Position numbers and translations under genes: made by a program | Part shown: positions 22,873-26,926 of the stretch, piece by piece | How the letters are laid out: each line of letters begins with the position of its first letter | Numbering within the stretch: the stretch's first letter is position 1 | Notes under the pieces: model-generated | The model's database searches: none | What the model was told of the DNA's origin: nothing | Seen by the model: the letters and a program-made list of their open reading frames with translations, nothing else | DNA from: JAZDFP01 sp043801445 | GTDB taxonomy: Bacteria; Planctomycetota; MHYJ01; JACQXL01 | Assembly (NCBI GenBank): GCA_043801445.1 | Contig: JAZDMB010000052.1 | Location: 1 to 26,926 of the forward strand | Direction of reading: 5' to 3' | DNA length: 26,926 nucleotides

Positions 22873-25812
22873 ATGAGTAAAAGAAAATTAGTAATGATAA
22901 TGATTGGTATATTATTTGTTGCCTATGTTACTACCTTCAACTACGGCGGTTGTGGCGGCGGCGGAGGAGGCAGTAGCGGTAGTTCTACTCCACCAGTAAC
23001 AACTCCACCATCTGTAGCAACATTACCCGCCACTGACGTCACCCAGACTACTGCCACCTTAAATGGCACAGTCAATCCCAATGGTGTTAATACTTCTGTA
23101 TGTTTCCAGTTCGGCACAAGTACAGCATACGATAGCACTACCGCTTCCCAAAACATCGGCTCAGGCACAATCCCTATTACCGTTACTGCTACCATAACCG
23201 CATTATCACCGAATATCACCTATTATTTCAGAATCAGGGCAACCACCACAGGCGGTATTGCATACAATGGGGTAAACCAGACATTTACTACAAGTCTTCC
23301 ACCCATCTGCGCCACTAATCCTGCGACCAATATCACTTCTAATTCGGCTCAATTAAACGGCACGGTCAATCCGAACGGCACTGCTACTACTGCATATTTC
23401 AATTATGGTCTGACTACTTCGTATACAGTTACGACCACATCGCAGACGTTAGGCAACGGGGTGTTTAGTCTTGCGGTCTCAGCCACAGTTAGTAGTCTTA
23501 CTTTAAGTGCAGAGTATAATTTCAGGGTGGTCGGGACTAACTCTTTTGGAACGACCTATGGAACCAATCTGACATTTGCTCCCATAGCGCCAGCGCCTAC
23601 CTGCTCCACTCAAGGCGCTACTAATGTAACCGCTGATTCCGCTACATTAAACGGGATTGTAAATCCAAATGGAGTTGATACAAATATTTGGTTTGGGCTC
23701 GGAATCAGCGCCACTCCTATTACATACCCTCTAAGCACAACCGCACAAGCAATCGGCAGTGGCACGAGTCCTGTTTCTGTTACTGCCAATGTGACCTCAT
23801 TAACACCAAGCACGCTCTATAACTTCAGGGTAGTCGGAATCAATTCTGCCGGCACAACCTTAGGGAATAATTTGTCGTTCACTACTACCGCACTACCACC
23901 ACCTTCATCAACCACTAATGCGGCTACTAATGTAGCATCTACTTCTGCCACATTAAATGGGACTGTTAACCCAAATGGTCTGGATGTTACCTCCTGCTGG
24001 TTTGATTATGCTACCGGAACCACTCCACCTACTTATGGAAGCACCGCAACAGTCTCTCCGTTGCCCGGTAGCGGCGCTACCGGTGTTGCGGTTTCTGCAA
24101 ACATAAGTTCATTATTATCAAATACACTATATAATTTCAGGGTGGTGGCAACCAATGCCGGAGGCACGACTAACGGCTTAAACCAGACATTTACTACGTT
24201 AGTTACAGCGCCCGGTCAAGTCACCTTAGTCAGTCCGGCTAATAATGGAACCGGTATTGCCCTCAACCCGCTATTAAGCTGGACAGCGGGTACGGGTTCT
24301 CCGACCGGTTATAATGTATATTATGGCACAAGCAGTCCGGGAACATTAGTCAGCGCCAACCAGTCAGGCACGACCTATCAGACGAGCGGGGAGGCTAATA
24401 GTACCCAATACTACTGGCGGATTAACCCCATAAATGCCGGTGGAACAACTACCGGCGCTGTCTGGAATTTTACTACCACCGCCGCAGAGATTGTAGGTAA
24501 TGTCTATGTTGGCAACGCAGGCGGCAATAGTCCGACCGCCTCAAGTGTGTCATTGGCTGACACACCCGGTAGTGGTTACGCTACCATAACATTTAACCTA
24601 TCCCAGCAAAACCCGTTCGGGAATGTCTCGTTTGACGGAAATGCCTTTTCGGATTACCTCTGGGTATTTGTCAAGTATTCAACGACGAGCGGTTCGGACG
24701 GCAGTTGGAACAGTGCCATCTTAGCCAGCGGTGGCAGTGTTCAGCCGACCACTGATAATTTAGGGGCATTTGTCAGGGCATCGCTGGCTGGAGCCAGCGG
24801 CAATACCTTTACACTCCGCTGGAACTACAATGGGACCGGTGGGAACGGCGTTGGGGCATTCACAAGTAACTTCCAGGTCAGGGTCTTCGCGATAGAGATG
24901 GTGGATATTCCGACCGGCGCTTTCTACTATAATGCCGGTGGGATTGGCGGTGTTACCTTTAATAACTATAATACCACTGTGACTCCGAGTCTGGTTGCTG
25001 CTACTACAAACATCCCTACAGGTGCGGCAACCGGCTGGCCCAATGGCTACACCTCATTTTATCTGGCAAAATACGAGGTATCACAACAGCAGTTCTGTGA
25101 TTTCCTGAACAACATCGCATCTTCGTCTGCGGCGACCTTTTATGCCGTTGCGAACTTGAACCAGTATGGCTACCTCATCAATAATACCGGCAGTTATCCG
25201 AATCAGTACACGACAACTGCGCCGAACCGTGGCTGTAACTTCTTATCCTGGGATGATACGGTGGCGTATCTATCGTGGGCGGCGTTGCGACCTATGACCG
25301 AGATGGAGTTTGAGAAGGCGGCACGAGGGACGAGTGGTGCTGGTAACAGCACGCCTACCCGGACATATCCCTGGGGCAATACTGCGCCATCCGTTATCAC
25401 CGGCACGGTAGATGGCGGGACACATATAATCTACAATGCCAATTACAATGATACAGCAGGAGCAAAACCCGTTTTAGTTGGCTGGTATTTAAGTCAGAGT
25501 TATGCGACGACTAACCCTGGTGGTGCCACCGGCATTGAGTATACCGGAGCATCGCCTTATGGGATAGCGGATTTAGCCGGCAATGTCTGGGAACATCTGA
25601 TAAACTGTGCGGCGCTGACCGTCCCTACTAACGGTAACGGGACGACAACACCGCCGGCGTCTTGGCCCGGTGCGGCGTCAGGCAAGGGCATTCGTGGTGG
25701 CTATTGGTACACCTACGCCACCAACGTGCGAGTATCAGACCGCGTCAACGCCGGCTGGACGAGCGCGAGTCGCATCAAGGATATCGGCTTTCGCCCAGCT
25801 AGGACGAAATGA
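22873..25812 (+). CDS. Lipoprotein-like FN3-stalk protein with C-terminal FGE-sulfatase/C-type-lectin-fold domain (DGR-target-like)
   Basis: I start at ATG 22873 (979 residues), preceded by AAAGGAAAG and opening the shared signal peptide 'MSKRKLVMIMIGILFVAYVT' with C27 in 'TTFNYGGCGG'. Four FN3-like repeats of the same type as in the giant protein follow, then a different FN3 ('LVSPANNGTGIALNPLLSWT') like that of the RCC1 protein, then a beta-rich linker from 'EIVGNVYVGNAGG'. From about residue 673 ('EMVDIPTGAFYYN') to the end is an FGE-sulfatase domain: 'FYLAKYEVSQQQFCDFLN', 'LRPMTEMEFEKAARG', 'YGIADLAGNVWEHL', 'GIRGGYW', 'IGFRPARTK'. The catalytic cysteines of true formylglycine-generating enzymes are not evident, so a lectin-type binding role is more likely. 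The last 35 residues resemble DGR variable regions. Confidence 0.88.
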   Translation: MSKRKLVMIMIGILFVAYVTTFNYGGCGGGGGGSSGSSTPPVTTPPSVATLPATDVTQTTATLNGTVNPNGVNTSVCFQFGTSTAYDSTTASQNIGSGTIPITVTATITALSPNITYYFRIRATTTGGIAYNGVNQTFTTSLPPICATNPATNITSNSAQLNGTVNPNGTATTAYFNYGLTTSYTVTTTSQTLGNGVFSLAVSATVSSLTLSAEYNFRVVGTNSFGTTYGTNLTFAPIAPAPTCSTQGATNVTADSATLNGIVNPNGVDTNIWFGLGISATPITYPLSTTAQAIGSGTSPVSVTANVTSLTPSTLYNFRVVGINSAGTTLGNNLSFTTTALPPPSSTTNAATNVASTSATLNGTVNPNGLDVTSCWFDYATGTTPPTYGSTATVSPLPGSGATGVAVSANISSLLSNTLYNFRVVATNAGGTTNGLNQTFTTLVTAPGQVTLVSPANNGTGIALNPLLSWTAGTGSPTGYNVYYGTSSPGTLVSANQSGTTYQTSGEANSTQYYWRINPINAGGTTTGAVWNFTTTAAEIVGNVYVGNAGGNSPTASSVSLADTPGSGYATITFNLSQQNPFGNVSFDGNAFSDYLWVFVKYSTTSGSDGSWNSAILASGGSVQPTTDNLGAFVRASLAGASGNTFTLRWNYNGTGGNGVGAFTSNFQVRVFAIEMVDIPTGAFYYNAGGIGGVTFNNYNTTVTPSLVAATTNIPTGAATGWPNGYTSFYLAKYEVSQQQFCDFLNNIASSSAATFYAVANLNQYGYLINNTGSYPNQYTTTAPNRGCNFLSWDDTVAYLSWAALRPMTEMEFEKAARGTSGAGNSTPTRTYPWGNTAPSVITGTVDGGTHIIYNANYNDTAGAKPVLVGWYLSQSYATTNPGGATGIEYTGASPYGIADLAGNVWEHLINCAALTVPTNGNGTTTPPASWPGAASGKGIRGGYWYTYATNVRVSDRVNAGWTSASRIKDIGFRPARTK
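25702..25800 (+). other. Candidate DGR variable region (VR) at 3' end of lectin-fold gene
   Basis: In the codons for residues 944-976, two runs of six consecutive codons end in C: TAC ACC TAC GCC ACC AAC (25708-25725) and GAC CGC GTC AAC GCC GGC (25738-25755). This is the footprint expected when AAC codons of a template repeat are randomised at adenines. The flanking 'RGGYW', 'RVSDR' and 'IGFRPAR' are the fixed framework of DGR-diversified FGE/C-type-lectin proteins. No template repeat or reverse transcriptase is visible in the window; both could lie downstream of 26926. Confidence 0.5.
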
Positions 25813-25850
25813 CCAGAAATGAAGTAAAAAGTATGAATTCGGAGGGCAAT

Positions 25851-26031
25851 GAACGGTTCGGATAGGTAAACGAACGGTTCGGATAGGTAAACGAATGGTT
25901 CGGATAGGTAAACGAATGGTTCGGATAGGTAAACGAACGGTTCGCATAGGTATCCGAATGGTTCGGATAGGTAAACGAATGGTTCTGATAGGTATCCGAA
26001 TGGTTTGCATAGGTATCCGAATGGTTCATCC
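25851..26031. repeat. 21-bp tandem repeat array, eight full copies plus a partial one
   Basis: Units begin GAAYGGTTCG and end in GGTAAAC or GGTATCC. Full copies start at 25851, 25872, 25893, 25914, 25935, 25956, 25977 and 25998, with a partial copy at 26019. Copies differ at only a few positions and fall into two end types. The 21-bp period keeps several frames open on both strands, so long frames here are not evidence of protein. No spacers exist, so it is not CRISPR. It occupies much of the 368-bp gap between the lectin-fold gene and the last gene. Confidence 0.9.
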
Positions 26032-26032
26032 A

Positions 26033-26055
26033 ACCTGCCCAACGGTCAGGCGGGT
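26033..26055. repeat. ACCTGCC...GGCGGGT palindromic element
   Basis: ACCTGCC (26033-26039) pairs fully with GGCGGGT (26049-26055), counting one G-T pair, around a 9-nt loop. Its ends match the element at 22814-22845 read on the other strand. It borders the tandem array. Confidence 0.5.
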
Positions 26056-26071
26056 AGTATGAGTTATTTGC

Positions 26072-26156
26072 CTAACTCCTTGTAATTCAAGGAATTAGAG
26101 GTAAACGCACATAAAGTGCGTTGTCTACCGGTAGACAACGAGGTTTATCCTCGTTG
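26072..26156 (+). promoter_or_regulatory. Chain of four consecutive, partly overlapping hairpins in the leader of the last gene
   Basis: Hairpin 1: CTAACTCCTTG (26072-26082) with CAAGGAATTAG (26088-26098), 10 of 11 pairs. Hairpin 2: AACGCAC (26104-26110) with GTGCGTT (26116-26122). Hairpin 3: a 22-bp perfect palindrome 26119-26140 centred on ACC/GGT. Hairpin 4: CAACGAGG (26136-26143) with CCTCGTTG (26149-26156). Neighbours 2/3 and 3/4 share bases, so they cannot all form at once. A purine-rich Shine-Dalgarno sequence (AGAGAGG) follows at 26169-26175. The layout suggests a switchable RNA leader or a DNA-level site cluster. Confidence 0.6.
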
Positions 26157-26180
26157 AGAAAGAAAGAAAGAGAGGTAAAT

Positions 26181-26840
26181 ATGACAATAAATTATATCCC
26201 GAGGGATGACGCCAAGTTTGACGAGTGGGGCCAGAATTTTGCCGCCCAACTGCCGGCTATTGCCACTTTAATTGGTGGTATTCCGCCTGCTTTAGTGACC
26301 GCGGTAACCACCGGCTATACGAACTGGGACATTTCCTTTGACGCCCATTTAGTGGCGAAGAATGCATCCCAAGCCGCCACTGAAGTCAAGGATGAAGACA
26401 AGGTTACGCTCCAAGCCGATATCCGTTTGGTCGCACAACTACTCCAAAAGCATCCCAGTCTCACGGACGCCCAACGTCAGACCCTGGGGCTGACTGTTCC
26501 TGACCGAATCCGCACCCCTTCATCGCCTGACTATGTGGTCAATTTACCACCGCCCCTACTCCTTCTGAATACCCAGCGCGGGCAGGTAACAGTTCATTTC
26601 GGGGTTAACCCGTCCAATGAAAAACGCAATGCCAAGCCGGACGCGATTGACGGCGTCAAAATCTGGGTCAGGCAGGATAGCGGACCTTGGCAATTCGTGG
26701 CGCTGGATACCAATAGTCCATACAACCACCAGTTGGAAATAACCGAGCCGGCTAATTTAGAATACCGGGCACAGTGGTATGACAAAAAAGGCCGCACCGG
26801 CATCTTCAGCGAGACGGCTAAATGCGCGGTCTCTCCGTAG
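26181..26840 (+). CDS. Hypothetical protein: N-terminal helical domain plus C-terminal FN3-like domain
   Basis: The ATG at 26181 follows GAGG with 5 bp spacing. The upstream in-frame extension is covered by hairpins and is rejected. The 220-residue protein starts 'MTINYIPRDDAKFDEWGQNF'. Residues about 10-110 are a mostly helical, coiled-coil-like bundle rich in Ala/Gln/Lys, with a conserved-looking 'HPSLTDAQRQTLGLTVPDR' at about 94-112. A Pro-rich linker ('PSSPDYVVNLPPPLL') leads to a beta-sandwich at about 135-220 ('GVKIWVRQDSGPWQFVALDT', 'YRAQWYDKKGRTGIFSETA') resembling an FN3-like domain. I recognise this architecture from hypothetical proteins of uncultured bacteria, but no function is known to me. 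No signal peptide is present. Its place after the surface-protein genes and array suggests a linked role. Confidence 0.75.
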   Translation: MTINYIPRDDAKFDEWGQNFAAQLPAIATLIGGIPPALVTAVTTGYTNWDISFDAHLVAKNASQAATEVKDEDKVTLQADIRLVAQLLQKHPSLTDAQRQTLGLTVPDRIRTPSSPDYVVNLPPPLLLLNTQRGQVTVHFGVNPSNEKRNAKPDAIDGVKIWVRQDSGPWQFVALDTNSPYNHQLEITEPANLEYRAQWYDKKGRTGIFSETAKCAVSP

Positions 26841-26852
26841 GAAAGAAATTAT

Positions 26853-26926
26853 TGCCACCAAGGCACAAAGACACTAAGAATTAAATTCTTGGTTTTTCCC
26901 CTTTGTGCCTTCGTGTCTTAGTGGCA
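26853..26926. repeat. GCCACCAAGGCACAAAG...TCTTAGTGGCA inverted-repeat element at window end
   Basis: The left arm 26853-26878 (TGCCACCAAGGCACAAAG plus ACACTAAG) and the right arm 26901-26926 (CTTTGTGCCTTCGTGTCT plus TAGTGGCA) are near-perfect reverse complements. The centre contains AAGAATTAAATTCTT, itself palindromic. It is the same family as 10275-10349. It follows a stop codon by 12 bp and may also act as a transcription-stopping structure, although T-runs are short. Confidence 0.8.

Noticed and set aside
24891..25812. True formylglycine-generating enzyme or sulfatase activator
   Set aside because: The fold motifs fit, but the expected catalytic cysteine pair near the C-terminus is not visible, and the variable-looking end fits a binding protein better.
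25851..26031. CRISPR array
   Set aside because: Units are contiguous, with no unique spacers, and no cas gene is nearby.
25713..26042. Long - strand reading frames with seven-residue repeats (for example YLSEPFV units)
   Set aside because: They exist only because the 21-bp array has a period divisible by three. Several frames are open at once on the same strand, with no Shine-Dalgarno sequence or independent support.
26121..26180. TTG start extending the last protein
   Set aside because: It would lie inside the hairpin chain, while ATG 26181 has a well-spaced GAGG.

Overview
This window comes from a bacterial chromosome, probably from an uncultured, diderm (Gram-negative-type) lineage. The evidence is a DAP/D-Ala peptidoglycan gene set (murJ, dapF, alr), an O-antigen ligase-like protein, lipoprotein-like signal peptides, sigma-54 control and many palindromic repeats. 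The modest GC content, the FN3/propeller/FGE-sulfatase surface proteins and the 'GCCACTAAGGCACAAAG' type repeats suggest Planctomycetota or a neighbouring phylum. That is an impression from family knowledge, not a proof.

Region 1 (1-7327) is a surface-polysaccharide locus on the + strand. It holds the C-terminal part of a MurJ/MviN flippase, glycosyltransferases, zinc-ribbon and FkbM methyltransferases and an O-antigen ligase/polymerase. Three of its genes look damaged by internal or 5' deletions: a methyltransferase-glycosyltransferase chimera (1191-2360), a 50-residue glycosyltransferase remnant (4530-4682) and a polysaccharide-deacetylase tail (6875-7327). Region 2 (7330-11502) is housekeeping: dapF on the - strand, then on the + strand an RsbW-like HATPase protein, tsaB and alr. 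Repeats of a 'GCCAC...GTGGC' family lie between these genes, and a palindrome is embedded in tsaB.

Region 3 (11579-26840) is the most unusual part. A seven-repeat RCC1 lipoprotein is followed by a PocR-domain sigma-54 activator. Beyond that lie paired inverted-repeat candidate activator sites and a near-consensus -24/-12 promoter. This promoter leads into two STAS-domain genes, which are followed by a run of exported proteins: a two-FN3 lipoprotein, a 1615-residue protein (eight FN3 modules, a seven-blade YVTN-like propeller and a seven-repeat FG-GAP propeller), a small unknown, an exported protein whose frame continues through a TGA with a SECIS-like hairpin, and a 979-residue FN3/FGE-sulfatase (C-type-lectin fold) protein. 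The last-named ends in a segment resembling the variable region of a diversity-generating retroelement (DGR). It is followed by a 21-bp tandem array, a chain of overlapping hairpins and a helical/FN3-like protein.

My reading is that region 3 is a sigma-54-switched module for making and displaying cell-surface beta-propeller and lectin-fold proteins on FN3 stalks, with STAS proteins as possible signalling partners of the RsbW-like protein in region 2. The gene identities are mostly firm. The single-system interpretation, the selenocysteine and the DGR link are inferences. No reverse transcriptase or template repeat was found inside the window.
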